41,621 nt of DNA from an uncultured Granulosicoccaceae bacterium (GCA_938041955.1 CALISD010000070.1:1-41621), one strand, 5' to 3'. Shown: positions 16,452-25,350, numbered from the stretch's first letter. Numbers and translations are program-made. Notes: a model not told the origin generated them from the sequence alone.

Positions 16452-19202
16452 CTACGCTATACCAAATACGCGTACAGCATCTAGCACGCAGCGCAGTTGG
16501 GTCAATGCTTTGGTAGACCCTTCCAGGCGGGCTTTGAGGCCTTCAATTTCTTCTTCACGCACTGAGTCATTGCGTTTGGCAAGTTCCGTCAGTCGGCTGA
16601 GTTCAGCGCCTAGTTGAGTCTTGGCTTGCTCTATGGCCTGGGTTTTCAGTGTTTCAAGCTCGCTATTGGCGATACTTTCGGCTGAGGTAATCATTGTTTG
16701 AAGGTCCTGGCGTTTTGCATCAACCAGTTGTTTTGCCAGCGGGCGTTTAATTGCATGGAAGGCTTCATTCAATTCTTCGTGGTCGAATTCTTCTGTCAGG
16801 TTGCTGCCGTCGCTTGATAGCACTACACGTAGCAGGTCACCACTTAGAAATTGTTCCAGATTCAGAGATTTGGGTGCAGGGCAGTCAAATACGTAGTGGG
16901 CTTCGAGTAGTACGCTGCCTCGCTTTAATTTTTCATTCTGCATTGCACCGACGGATACCTGGCCGAAGCCGCCGGAGATGATTTGCTCCATAGCAGTCCC
17001 GACCAACGGGTGTTCCCAGGTAAGAAACTGTACGTCTTCACGTGCCAGTGCAACGTGCCTTCTAAAGGTGATGGTGGCGCCGTCTTCATTGAGCCCCGGA
17101 AACTCGGTGACTGCCATGTGCTCACCGGGTTTGATGATGTAGGCGTGGGTAGATTGATCTTCAACGTCGACACCCAGGTTGTCGAGCGCCTGGTCCATGT
17201 ATTTTTGCAATATGTTTTCTGTATCGAACTGATCAATTTCTGAAATTAATTTACTTGAGATGGCTTCTTTGTGCGAGCTAAGTTCCAGTAGTCGGTCACG
17301 ACCGGATTCTATTTTTTCACGATGTTTCTGGGCGATTACGTTGGCATCGTCAACCAGTTTGTTGATGTCTTCATCGCCATTGAGGGCGTTGTCAAAACGT
17401 TCTTGTAATTCTGCTTTAACCAACTCGCCGACCTGACAGGTTTGTTCAAACGCATTCAGGCCTTCGTGATACCAGTGCTGTAAAAAGTCATCACGGCTAC
17501 CTTTTACGTAGGGTACAAGCACTTTTATTTCCTGGCTTTGACCGATTCGATCAAGGCGACCGATACGTTGTTCTAACAAGTCGGCATTTTCAGGAAGGTC
17601 AATCAGAATCATTTGATGTAAGAATTGGAAGTTTCTGCCTTCACTGCCTATTTCTGAACAAAGAAGAATCGGACTGCCGGATTCGTCATCTGCAAAAAAT
17701 TCGGCTGCGCGGTCACGCTCAACAATAGACATCTCTTCATGGAACACGGCGGCGTGAATACCGAAGCGCGTTCTGAGGGTTTCGTTCAACATTTCTACAC
17801 GGGCGACTGATTTACAGATCAGGAGTAATTTTTCCGGGGTGATCTCGGAAATTTTGTCTGCCAGCCAATCAACCAATCCATCGGCATCACTTAGCATGTA
17901 GGGTTCGAACTTGCGTTCCGGGAATCCAGTCACGGCGCGTCGGGTGTTGCGAAACATGACGCGGCCTGTGCCGTGGTAATCAATAAGTGCATTGATCGTT
18001 TGATCCGCTGCGCTTAGGCCTTGCTCTTCTGCGTCTGAATCCGGCTTCTCGGTGGAATCTGGCAAATCGAGGGAGTCGATCAACGCCTGCTGTTCTGAAT
18101 CCAGTGTTTTGCCGTTTTCAATGGCGGTAGCGACATCTGCGAGTGAGCGGTAGTTGGCCTCCTCATCGGTGAATTTCTCCAGTGACACAAATCTGTGTGG
18201 GTCGAGCAATTGCAAACGTGCGAAGTGGCCTTTGTGCCCCATTTGTTCCGGTGTTGCGGTCAGTAGCATTAATGAAGGTACAGCAGCTGCAAGGTCGGCT
18301 ATGCAGTCGTAGGCAGGTGTTTCGGCATCTTCATCCGGTGTTTCGAGGTGATGTGCTTCATCGACAATGAGGGTGTCCCAACCGGCTTCAATTGCATGGT
18401 TGGTGATTTTGTCGTCAGATAGCAGGACCGGCAGGGTGGTAAGTACCAGCTGCCGATCAAGAAACGGGTTGCCGTCAGTGGCGGATGGCAGTGATTCTTC
18501 GTACATCACTTCATCAATGATGCTGAATCTCAGGTTGAAGCGGCGCTTCATTTCAACCAGCCACTGATGTAACAGGGGTTCTGGTACTACTACCAGTACT
18601 CTGGAGATCGCATCGCGAACCAACTGGCTGTGGATGATCATTCCGGATTCTATGGTTTTACCCAGGCCTACTTCATCCGCCAGCAGTACTCTGGGATGGA
18701 GCCTTGAGGAGACTTCATTGGCAATATAGAGCTGGTGCGGAATCAGATCAACGCGTGCACCACACAAGCCGTGTACCGGTGATCGGGCGAGTCGCTGTTG
18801 GATCTCGCGAGTGGTCAGGCGAATGTGATAGCGGCGCTCTTTATCAAATTGGCCATTGAACAATTTGTCAGACGGACGATTGAATTGCATGAAGTTATCG
18901 AGTTGGGTTTCACTCAGTGTGGTGCGCGACCCGTCATCGCTTATGCCGTGATAGGCCAGCAATCCATCGATTTCTTCTACGTCGTTGACGATGAGGGTGG
19001 TTTCATCGGCGGCGCGGATGCGGTCACCGGCGCCAAACTGCACTCTTGTTAAGGGTGCGGTTTCAGTGGCATAGGTTCTTATTTCGCCACTTGCCATGTA
19101 CACAATCGTGACGAGCCGATGTTCGGTTTTTAATATGGTGCCGAGGCCGAGATCACTTTCAGTGTCGCTGATCCAGCGTTGTCCGGGTATAAAACTGTGC
19201 AT
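16452..19202 (-). CDS. rapA: RNA polymerase-associated ATPase RapA (HepA), Swi2/Snf2 family
   Basis: 916 residues (E. coli RapA has 968). RapA binds RNA polymerase and recycles it from stalled or post-termination complexes. The N terminus, GQRWISDTESDLGLGTI, is nearly diagnostic. The helicase core shows LADEVGLGKT (Walker A, residues 174-183), VDEAHH (near 280), LLTATPEQMGH, and in the second lobe CSEIGSEGRNFQF and QRIGRLDRIGQ. A long C-terminal domain with a charged coiled tail follows. The slight shortness lies in the middle and C-terminal parts; no frameshift is visible. The ATG at 19202 has no clear Shine-Dalgarno site. It appears monocistronic. Confidence 0.96.
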   Translation of the reverse strand: MHSFIPGQRWISDTESDLGLGTILKTEHRLVTIVYMASGEIRTYATETAPLTRVQFGAGDRIRAADETTLIVNDVEEIDGLLAYHGISDDGSRTTLSETQLDNFMQFNRPSDKLFNGQFDKERRYHIRLTTREIQQRLARSPVHGLCGARVDLIPHQLYIANEVSSRLHPRVLLADEVGLGKTIESGMIIHSQLVRDAISRVLVVVPEPLLHQWLVEMKRRFNLRFSIIDEVMYEESLPSATDGNPFLDRQLVLTTLPVLLSDDKITNHAIEAGWDTLIVDEAHHLETPDEDAETPAYDCIADLAAAVPSLMLLTATPEQMGHKGHFARLQLLDPHRFVSLEKFTDEEANYRSLADVATAIENGKTLDSEQQALIDSLDLPDSTEKPDSDAEEQGLSAADQTINALIDYHGTGRVMFRNTRRAVTGFPERKFEPYMLSDADGLVDWLADKISEITPEKLLLICKSVARVEMLNETLRTRFGIHAAVFHEEMSIVERDRAAEFFADDESGSPILLCSEIGSEGRNFQFLHQMILIDLPENADLLEQRIGRLDRIGQSQEIKVLVPYVKGSRDDFLQHWYHEGLNAFEQTCQVGELVKAELQERFDNALNGDEDINKLVDDANVIAQKHREKIESGRDRLLELSSHKEAISSKLISEIDQFDTENILQKYMDQALDNLGVDVEDQSTHAYIIKPGEHMAVTEFPGLNEDGATITFRRHVALAREDVQFLTWEHPLVGTAMEQIISGGFGQVSVGAMQNEKLKRGSVLLEAHYVFDCPAPKSLNLEQFLSGDLLRVVLSSDGSNLTEEFDHEELNEAFHAIKRPLAKQLVDAKRQDLQTMITSAESIANSELETLKTQAIEQAKTQLGAELSRLTELAKRNDSVREEEIEGLKARLEGSTKALTQLRCVLDAVRVFGIA

Positions 19203-19347
19203 TTATATTTAGGTTTTTTTTTAGCTGGAGGGGAGTGGCGCAAACTGAACTGCAAGTCTAATCGTTAACGCGCTAGCTTTCCATTTGCAATACAGGAAAT
19301 TACCCGTCAATGTACGGTAAGTAAGGCTTTAATTTAGCGAGCAAGCC

Positions 19348-20310
19348 ATGAGTGATCAGACCTATCAACCGGAACACATTGAAATCCCTCCCGTGTTTGC
19401 CTGGCCGCCTCGGCCAAAAGAGGCGCTGCGCTATCTGACCGTGGACATCATGGTGCCCTGGGGTCTGTTTTGGATAGCGACAGCATTTGTGTTTTGGAGG
19501 GTTCTGACGCCGGAAATGCATGAGATGAGAAGCTTCTCTTTTGGCTGGGTAGCATTTCTCTGGGTGCGTAACGCACTGGTTTTAACGGTCATTGCTGGTG
19601 GTTTGCATTGGTGGCTCTACGTCAGAAAATCACAAAATACTGAAACGAAATTCTCCCGCCGTTGGCTGGCGCAGGGTAACGCACGGTTTCTGTGGGGCGA
19701 TCAGGTGCATGACAATATGACTTTCAGCTTAGTGAGTGGTGTCACAGTGTGGACGTTATATGAGGCGGCGACGTATTGGTGGTACGCCAATGGTTACGTC
19801 TCAGCACCCGCGATAGCGGATGGTCCATTTTACTTTCTGATCACATTGTGGGCAGTCTTCTTTTGGTCAACCCTACATTTCTATTTGAACCATCGCCTGC
19901 TTCATACCCGATGGTTGTATAAAGTGGCACATGAAAGACACCATTTAAATGTCGTGACCGGGCCGTGGTCCGGCATTTCGATGCATCCGATAGAGCATAT
20001 TATTTACTTTACGGTGTTCTTGTTATGGTGGGTGGTGCCGGTGCATCCGGTGATTATTATTTTGACCGGATTGTTTCAGGGGGTGAGCCCTGCGGTATCA
20101 CACTCGGGATTTGACTATGTGCGTTTTGGAGGTAAGTGGCGAATCCCTGCTGGTGACAACTTCCATAATTTGCATCATCGATTTTTCAGGGTTAATTATG
20201 GCAATAGTTTGATGCCTATTGATCGGGTGTTTGATAGTTGGAATGGTGGTTCAGAGGAGGACATGCAGCGTATGAAGGAGCGGTTTGGTCGGGAGTCGGG
20301 CGAGTCTTAA
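19348..20310 (+). CDS. Sterol desaturase / fatty acid hydroxylase superfamily membrane protein
   Basis: 320 residues with about four to six hydrophobic segments (near 35-52, 65-91, 125-148, 160-180, 217-243). The di-iron histidine clusters are clear: HFYLNHRLLH (177-186), HERHH (195-199), HPIEH (213-217) and NFHNLHH (271-277). This is the pattern of the integral-membrane fatty acid hydroxylase family, which uses oxygen and reduced electron carriers to hydroxylate or desaturate lipids. The family is broad (sterol, carotenoid, ceramide and alkylglycerol substrates) and the substrate here is unknown. It is divergent from rapA with 145 bases between them, and stands alone. Confidence 0.85.
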   Translation: MSDQTYQPEHIEIPPVFAWPPRPKEALRYLTVDIMVPWGLFWIATAFVFWRVLTPEMHEMRSFSFGWVAFLWVRNALVLTVIAGGLHWWLYVRKSQNTETKFSRRWLAQGNARFLWGDQVHDNMTFSLVSGVTVWTLYEAATYWWYANGYVSAPAIADGPFYFLITLWAVFFWSTLHFYLNHRLLHTRWLYKVAHERHHLNVVTGPWSGISMHPIEHIIYFTVFLLWWVVPVHPVIIILTGLFQGVSPAVSHSGFDYVRFGGKWRIPAGDNFHNLHHRFFRVNYGNSLMPIDRVFDSWNGGSEEDMQRMKERFGRESGES

Positions 20311-20497
20311 GGTTTGTCGGGCTCCCTGTGTTAGTTTTTTGCGGGGTTCGCTTCGGGTGTATTTTTTTGTGCTCAACGTCTTGTTCAGAGGCAGGGAAAG
20401 CGACTAGCGTGAGCGCAGTGCATTGCATGGCGCTTTCATTGGTGGGTAGTCGTGTGCCGGTATGATCGCTACGACGACGAGCGGCTTATAAACTACG

Positions 20498-22009
20498 TTA
20501 CGGGAAACTGTCTGCCACCTGTTCTCTCAGAACATTTTTCTGGACCTTGCCCATGGTGTTGCGGGGTAGAGCGTCAAGAACCATATATTTTTTTGGTTGT
20601 TTGAATTTAGCCAGGGTTTTAGCAACTTCTGTTTTCACGGCGTCTATATCGATGGACTGACCGGATTGCGCTACGAGGATTGCTACCACGCCTTCACCGA
20701 AGTCTGCGTGAGGGGCGGCGACGACGGCTGATTCCAGTACTCCTGTTTGCTCATCAAGTACCAGTTCAATTTCTTTGGGATAGATGTTGAATCCTCCTGA
20801 GATAATCAAGTCCTTGTCACGACCGACAATATGGATGTAACCATCGGCGTCTTGTTTGGCGAGATCACCGGTGATGAAGTAGCCGTCGGGTGTGAATTCC
20901 TGAGCTGTTTTTTCCGGCATCTGCCAATAGCCGCTGAAGACGTTTTCACCACGAACCTCCAGTACGCCGATTTCATCCGTGCCCACCGGGGTGTCATTTT
21001 CTGGATCGATAATGCGCGCTTCCACGCCGGGGAGCGCAAAACCGACGGTCCCGGCTCGCCGTTCGCCGTGGTATGGGTTAGAGGTATTCATATTGGTTTC
21101 AGTCATCCCGTAGCGCTCAAGGATGCGTTGTCCGGTGAGTGATTCGAATGATTCGTGGGTTTCTGCCAGCAGTGGGGCGCTTCCGGAAATAAACAATCTC
21201 ATGTGGCTGACCAACTCTTTTGTTAAACGACCGTCTGCTAACAGTCGTGTGTAAAAGGTGGGTACGCCCATCATCATCGTTGACTGTGGCAGGTAGTTGA
21301 TGAAGTCATCAGTATTAAACGAAGGCAGAAAAATACAGCTGGCGCCTGCTAACAAGGTGGTATTGGTGGCGACGAACAATCCGTGGGTGTGATAGATGGG
21401 CAGTCCATGGAGCAGCACATCTGAATCAGTTATTTGCCAGTAATCGATCAATGTGACCGTGTTGGAAAGTAGGTTTCTGTGTGTAAGCATCGCGCCTTTT
21501 GAGCGACCAGTGGTGCCTGAGGTATATAGAATCGCTGCAAGATCATCAGCGTCACGAGGTGCTATGTACTCAGCAGGGGCCAGAGTACTGGCTTGTTGAT
21601 GCAAGCTGCCTCCGCCATCAGCGTTTAATGTGGCCAGTTGACAGCTATTGGCGTCGGCAATTGATTGCAGTGATACTTTATTGGCGTCATCGCACACCAA
21701 AACCGCGGGCTTTGCGTCTGTGATGAAATATTCCACTTCAGAGGCAGTATAGGCGGTGTTTAAGGGAAGAAAAATGCAGCCGTGCTGCAAACACGCGGCG
21801 TATAGCGCGATGGCCTCGGCAGACTTGTGCACCTGTACGGCTACTCTGTCTCCGGCTTTTGCCCCCATGGCCGCAAGCTGTGCTGCATATTGTGCTGCCC
21901 GCTTGATCAGGTCCTGATAACTCAGATCTTCCCGGTCTTTGAGTAGTAGTAGCGGTTTGTCGTTTGTTTGGTGAGGCGCTAATAACGCGTCGTAGAGCAC
22001 ATTGGCCAT
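20498..22009 (-). CDS. matB: Malonyl-CoA synthetase (AMP-forming)
   Basis: 503 residues, the length of bacterial MatB. It activates malonate (and often methylmalonate) to the CoA thioester using ATP. The P-loop ILYTSGTTGRSKGAMLTHRN is followed by LHGLPIYHTHGLFVATN, MMGVPTFYTRLL, RLFISGSAPLL and ERYGMTETNMNTSNPY, and the C-terminal PRNTMGKVQKNVLRE carries the catalytic lysine. The LPIYHTHGLF and MTETNMNTSNPY segments match MatB much better than general fatty acyl-CoA ligases. No malonyl-CoA decarboxylase (matA) or malonate carrier (matC) is adjacent, so it works as a stand-alone supplier of malonyl-CoA. The ATG at 22009 is preceded by GACTCACTA and lacks a strong ribosome site. Confidence 0.92.
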   Translation of the reverse strand: MANVLYDALLAPHQTNDKPLLLLKDREDLSYQDLIKRAAQYAAQLAAMGAKAGDRVAVQVHKSAEAIALYAACLQHGCIFLPLNTAYTASEVEYFITDAKPAVLVCDDANKVSLQSIADANSCQLATLNADGGGSLHQQASTLAPAEYIAPRDADDLAAILYTSGTTGRSKGAMLTHRNLLSNTVTLIDYWQITDSDVLLHGLPIYHTHGLFVATNTTLLAGASCIFLPSFNTDDFINYLPQSTMMMGVPTFYTRLLADGRLTKELVSHMRLFISGSAPLLAETHESFESLTGQRILERYGMTETNMNTSNPYHGERRAGTVGFALPGVEARIIDPENDTPVGTDEIGVLEVRGENVFSGYWQMPEKTAQEFTPDGYFITGDLAKQDADGYIHIVGRDKDLIISGGFNIYPKEIELVLDEQTGVLESAVVAAPHADFGEGVVAILVAQSGQSIDIDAVKTEVAKTLAKFKQPKKYMVLDALPRNTMGKVQKNVLREQVADSFP

Positions 22010-22679
22010 GTAGTGAGTCAGCCTCGCAAAGTCTGGGGACAGCTAGTGGTTAGTTCTGAGGCTTAGGAAGGTAACAGGCTTTGGCCGACGGTTGAAGTGC
22101 CGGGTGTCGGAAATTTGGCTTCGGGAGAGGGTTGGCGGTCTCTTTAACTAACGTCGATGTGCCAAGGTTACGTCTTATGAGTTGCTTTACGTTGGTAGGT
22201 AGTCACACTGATAAGCATTCGACCGAGTTAGGCGTGTGGTCTTCTTGAGATGATGGCTAAACAGAGCATTGAAACAGTTATACAGGCTAGTACGGTCATA
22301 CGATCCTCCGGAACGAATAAGACAAAGGTTGCTGAGTGAACGCACTATAAACGATTGGACTTCGAAGGTCCGTGCGATAGTCGCTAAGTTGCCGTTGTTT
22401 GCATTTCCGGTTTTGGTGCGATGTAGGGGCCCGGCTTCAGGAAATTGAAGACCACGTCTCACTATCGCCGACAAGTTGATCAACTTGTGGGCTATTTCGA
22501 TGATTAGTTTTCCTCATTTCACCCAGACAGTGTTACGCGGTTCTCAAGCGTTAGTATTTACCTGTCGTTATCAGTGTATCAGCGCGGCATTTGGTCTGCG
22601 ATCTGCAATGTAGTCGCTGTCAGTCGGGAGCTGTAGCCGGCTATCGATACGTTCCAACACACATTTAATAGGTAACAAC
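22010..22679. other. 670-base non-coding stretch upstream of the coiled-coil gene
   Basis: Apart from a perfect 18-base palindrome listed separately I see no gene. A 98-codon minus-strand frame (22187-22483) has no family resemblance and an odd composition, and is left out. The promoters of matB (minus) and of the coiled-coil gene (plus) should lie at the two ends. Confidence 0.45.
22471..22488. promoter_or_regulatory. Perfect 18-base palindrome, candidate operator
   Basis: ACAAGTTGATCAACTTGT is fully self-complementary with no spacer. It lies 192 bases before the coiled-coil gene start. Full symmetry over 18 bases suggests a homodimeric repressor or activator site. No regulator gene is adjacent. 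Confidence 0.4.
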
Positions 22680-23375
22680 ATGCACGCACGATTGACTGTT
22701 AATCAAAGACACAAGATTGAGAAAGATGTATCTACGCTGGTGGCTAGCCTGAGCGAAGCGATTAGCTGTGGTGATGGTCGAATTAGCGACCTCGAAAAGC
22801 AGCTTGAGGCAAGTAAGTCAGCACTGGCTGATTCGAAGGTTGAAGCGACCCGCGCCGAGCAGGCGAACAAAGACTTAGAAGCACGTTTGGCGGCTTCACG
22901 TGATGAATTGAATACTCGTGACACTGATCTTAAAGTTCAGCGTCTTGAGATGAAAAACCTGGCATCCGAAAACCAGGAACTGCAAAAGAGATTGTCAGGC
23001 ACTGACGCTGAGATCAAGAAGCTTCAAGAGCAACTTGCTGCGGCCAAGGCAGAAGCAGAAGCAGGACGTCGTGACAGCGATGCTCAGCAGCGCGAACTAC
23101 AAGAGTTACATGAGATCATCACTACTTATGAAATGAGTGATGCAGAGCTGCGAGAGCGAATCATTACTCTTGAGAAGTCATTAGTAACAGAGCGTCAGAG
23201 AGCGGGGCAGGAGTTGATGAGCCGTATTCTTGAACTTGAGTCAATGCTTGAGGTTGAGCGCCGCCGAGTGGAAGATCTGCCAGAGATGACAACTGTTTCC
23301 ACCATCCGCACTACAGCGAAAGCCGCTAACTCTGTATCAAAGACTAAGCGCACGCTAAATAAGAAACTTGGCTAG
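22680..23375 (+). CDS. Orphan coiled-coil protein
   Basis: 231 residues, rich in Glu, Leu, Arg, Ala and Gln. I do not recognise the family. From about residue 15 to 205 it is an almost unbroken heptad-type coiled coil (for example ENQELQKRLSGTDAEIKKLQ). The last 30 residues are basic and Ser/Thr-rich, ending SKTKRTLNKKLG, and could bind nucleic acid or a membrane surface. No signal peptide or membrane helix is present, so it is cytosolic. The ATG at 22680 follows TAGGTAA. A very strong intrinsic terminator stands 30 bases after the stop, and there are no genes within 600 bases on either side of the same strand, so it is a single-gene unit. It could be structural, a cell-division or chromosome-associated filament protein, but nothing in the sequence decides this. 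Confidence 0.8.
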   Translation: MHARLTVNQRHKIEKDVSTLVASLSEAISCGDGRISDLEKQLEASKSALADSKVEATRAEQANKDLEARLAASRDELNTRDTDLKVQRLEMKNLASENQELQKRLSGTDAEIKKLQEQLAAAKAEAEAGRRDSDAQQRELQELHEIITTYEMSDAELRERIITLEKSLVTERQRAGQELMSRILELESMLEVERRRVEDLPEMTTVSTIRTTAKAANSVSKTKRTLNKKLG

Positions 23376-23404
23376 CATGTAAGTCAGTTACTAAAATGTG
23401 TTGA

Positions 23405-23433
23405 AAAATATCCCGCAATCTGCGGGATATTTT
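23405..23433. terminator. Perfect intrinsic terminator hairpin
   Basis: AAAATATCCCGCA (23405-23417), loop ATC, and its exact complement TGCGGGATATTTT (23421-23433). The A-tract and T-tract at the two ends make it bidirectional. It ends the coiled-coil gene and could also end a minus-strand transcript from the right. Confidence 0.85.
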
Positions 23434-23535
23434 CACTTTAAGCGTTTGACTGATGCAAGGTACATGCACTTCAAGCGAACTTAATTATCTCTTTGCTTCA
23501 TCAGTTTCTATAGCAAGATCGAACACGTCTGGCAG

Positions 23536-23817
23536 TCAGTCTCTATTCTTGCGACTGACCCCTGGTGATACCTCACGTTTAGCTTGTAGTTTGACTCGAA
23601 CCTGCTGCGCGCCAATATGGCGGCGGCCCACTTCAATTTCTGCTGACTCGCTTTGATTACACGCTTGGATCACACTTGCCAGTTGTCTGCAAAATCTTAG
23701 TACAAATTGCTGCTGCACAGAATTAAGGCCGTGTGATGGAGCGTTTTCAGTTTGCTTATTTTCTAATGATTTCTTTTCTGGTGCTTTTTTATATTGGGGT
23801 AAGTCGTTAGGGATCAT
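23536..23817 (-). CDS. Possible small hypothetical protein
   Basis: 93 codons. I do not recognise it. The predicted protein is hydrophilic, with a Lys/Glu/Asn-rich N terminus and a helical middle containing VQQQFVLRFCRQLASVIQ. An ATG at 23817 has GAGAG about five bases upstream, and the bidirectional terminator at 23405-23433 lies on its downstream side. In favour of a real gene is that it occupies an otherwise empty 900-base gap. Against it are its short length and the absence of a known relative. Confidence 0.35.
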   Translation of the reverse strand: MIPNDLPQYKKAPEKKSLENKQTENAPSHGLNSVQQQFVLRFCRQLASVIQACNQSESAEIEVGRRHIGAQQVRVKLQAKREVSPGVSRKNRD

Positions 23818-24299
23818 GCCACTCTCATGCTGGTGTGGCTGCGCTGACCGGGTCAGTATATCGCATACTGTATATAAAAACAGTAATAATGGAGCTTTAA
23901 TTCTTTGCTTCGCATGATCGGATGAGGCTAATGCGAATTTTGTCTATTGGTTGAATTATTCTGTCACGGCATTTGTATAGAGAACAGTATAACTAGAAAG
24001 ATAGATGTGTGAGAGCGTGGAGGTATCCGACGGAGTTATTTTGCTCTGTCACTGAGAAGTATTAAGTTGGTTAGAAGTATTGTTGGATCTGCTGTACTCA
24101 CGTTATTTAATTGTAAGTATTTCAGACAGAGGGATGTGATTCAAAAGTATTGATTAAGAGGCGGAGTCCTTCGAGTGGTAGGAAATTGATTGGCGCCATC
24201 ATATGGCGCCAATATTTTATAACCTCAGATTCATTGCTAACTCTTATTTAACGTATTTCAGGTGTAGAATCGAAGTACTTGTATAGAGTCCGGAAGGTG
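23818..24299. other. 480-base AT-rich non-coding stretch upstream of the liu cluster
   Basis: No protein frame is credible. TATATAAAAA and nearby AT-rich blocks near 23870 resemble promoter DNA. A perfect terminator-like hairpin closes the region at 24189-24213, which would fit an unannotated small RNA of about 300 bases transcribed to the right. This is inferred only from the hairpin and the gap. Confidence 0.35.
24189..24213 (+). terminator. Perfect hairpin before the liu cluster
   Basis: ATTGGCGCCAT (24189-24199), loop CAT, and exact complement ATGGCGCCAAT (24203-24213), followed by ATTTTAT. The T-tract is short, so it may be a weak terminator or a leader structure. It lies 86 bases before the hydratase start. 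Confidence 0.5.
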
Positions 24300-25118
24300 A
24301 TGACCAGAATTCTCGCTAAATCTGCGTTGGGTAAACTCAGCCTGGAAAGAATCTCACTCGACATTCGTGGCCCGCATTTGATCGCGACACTCGATCATGC
24401 AGCCACCAAAAATGCCCTGACCGATCAGCTCATGCACGAGCTCAATCTTGTGCTTGACCACACCTGCAATGACATGACATTGCGCTCCCTGGTGCTGCGT
24501 GGTGCCAATGGTGCGTTTTGCGCCGGCGCCGATTTAAAGGCGGCATTGCAACGGATTGATGAACCGGTCGAAGTGCAGGACCCCGTTGCATCAATGAACC
24601 GCAAAGTCGGAGACCTGTACTTAAAGTTAAATCACTATCCCAAAGCCGTCATCGCTGTGGTGGAGGGGCCGGCGTTCGGGGGTGGCTTTGGTATGGCTTG
24701 CTGTGCAGATATTGTCATCGTGGGAGAGAAAGCATTGTTTGCATTATCTGAAACCACACTTGGTTTGCCACCAGCGCAAATTGCCCCTTACGTGGCGGCG
24801 CGTGTCGGGCAAACAGGCGCGCGCCGTCTTGCCTTAAGCGGTATGAGAATTGATGCTGCGGAAGCGCTTAGGATTGGGCTGGCAGATGAATTTTGCGATC
24901 AAAATTCTATTGAAGCCCGTTTGACGCAAGTACTTAACATGGTGGCGAAGTGCTCACCCCGTGCTAATGCAGTGACCAAGGGCATCATTCTTTCGCCTGA
25001 ACAATCTATTGAGAGTGCAGCGCAAGCATTTGCTGATAGCCTTAGATGCGATGAAGGTCGGGAAGGGGTGGCGGCTTTTAATGAAAAGCGGGCTGCTGAG
25101 TGGGTTGAGAAAATATAA
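24300..25118 (+). CDS. liuC: Enoyl-CoA hydratase family, probable 3-methylglutaconyl-CoA hydratase (LiuC/AtuE type)
   Basis: 272 residues from the ATG at 24300, with GGAAGG just before it. The crotonase fold is clear: NGAFCAGADLK forms the oxyanion region, followed by GPAFGGGFGMACCADI and LSETTLGLPPAQIAPYVAARVG. The second catalytic Glu is present (Glu151), but the first, which in classic hydratases follows GGGC, is Gly131. The GGGFG...PAQIAPYV pattern is shared by LiuC and by AtuE (isohexenylglutaconyl-CoA hydratase) rather than by beta-oxidation hydratases. Position beside isovaleryl-CoA dehydrogenase and methylcrotonyl-CoA carboxylase points to the methylglutaconyl-CoA step of leucine breakdown. 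A branched, longer substrate cannot be excluded. Confidence 0.8.
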   Translation: MTRILAKSALGKLSLERISLDIRGPHLIATLDHAATKNALTDQLMHELNLVLDHTCNDMTLRSLVLRGANGAFCAGADLKAALQRIDEPVEVQDPVASMNRKVGDLYLKLNHYPKAVIAVVEGPAFGGGFGMACCADIVIVGEKALFALSETTLGLPPAQIAPYVAARVGQTGARRLALSGMRIDAAEALRIGLADEFCDQNSIEARLTQVLNMVAKCSPRANAVTKGIILSPEQSIESAAQAFADSLRCDEGREGVAAFNEKRAAEWVEKI

Positions 25119-25156
25119 GGTGTTGCTGACCCAAACCTTATTACCGAAAGCCGGGA

Positions 25157-25184
25157 TTGAATCGCTTTCTGGATACCGTATACT
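25157..25184 (+). promoter_or_regulatory. Internal promoter before liuA
   Basis: TTGAAT (25157-25162) and TATACT (25179-25184) are 16 bases apart, a good sigma-70 match. The start would be near 25191, leaving a leader of about 160 bases before liuA. Confidence 0.5.
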
Positions 25185-25192
25185 GTATCCAG
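25169..25192. promoter_or_regulatory. 24-base dyad over the liuA -10 box
   Basis: Outer arms CTGGATAC (25169-25176) and GTATCCAG (25185-25192) are exact complements, and the centre contains GTATAC, so 22 of 24 bases are symmetric. It covers the -10 element and the expected start, a position for a repressor. A LiuR-like or TetR-type regulator is possible, but none is encoded here. Confidence 0.5.
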
Positions 25193-25350
25193 AGCGTTTA
25201 TGGTCACGATAGCCAATATGAGCCCATGCGCCCAGAAACGGTAGATCCTTAACGGCTTTTTATGCGCATTAGTACAATTGCCGGTTCAGGGCTGCGCTGG
25301 CATTGCTGTTGCGCTGTAAACTGGCAACAAGACGTAGGAGCAGATTAATT

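Noticed and set aside
16049..16516. Short frames on both strands between xthA and rapA
   Set aside because: Under 80 codons, no ribosome sites, overlapping the dispersed repeat; no support as genes.
22187..22483. 98-codon minus-strand frame upstream of the coiled-coil gene
   Set aside because: No recognisable family, no good ribosome site, and its start lies inside the 18-base palindrome; more likely chance.
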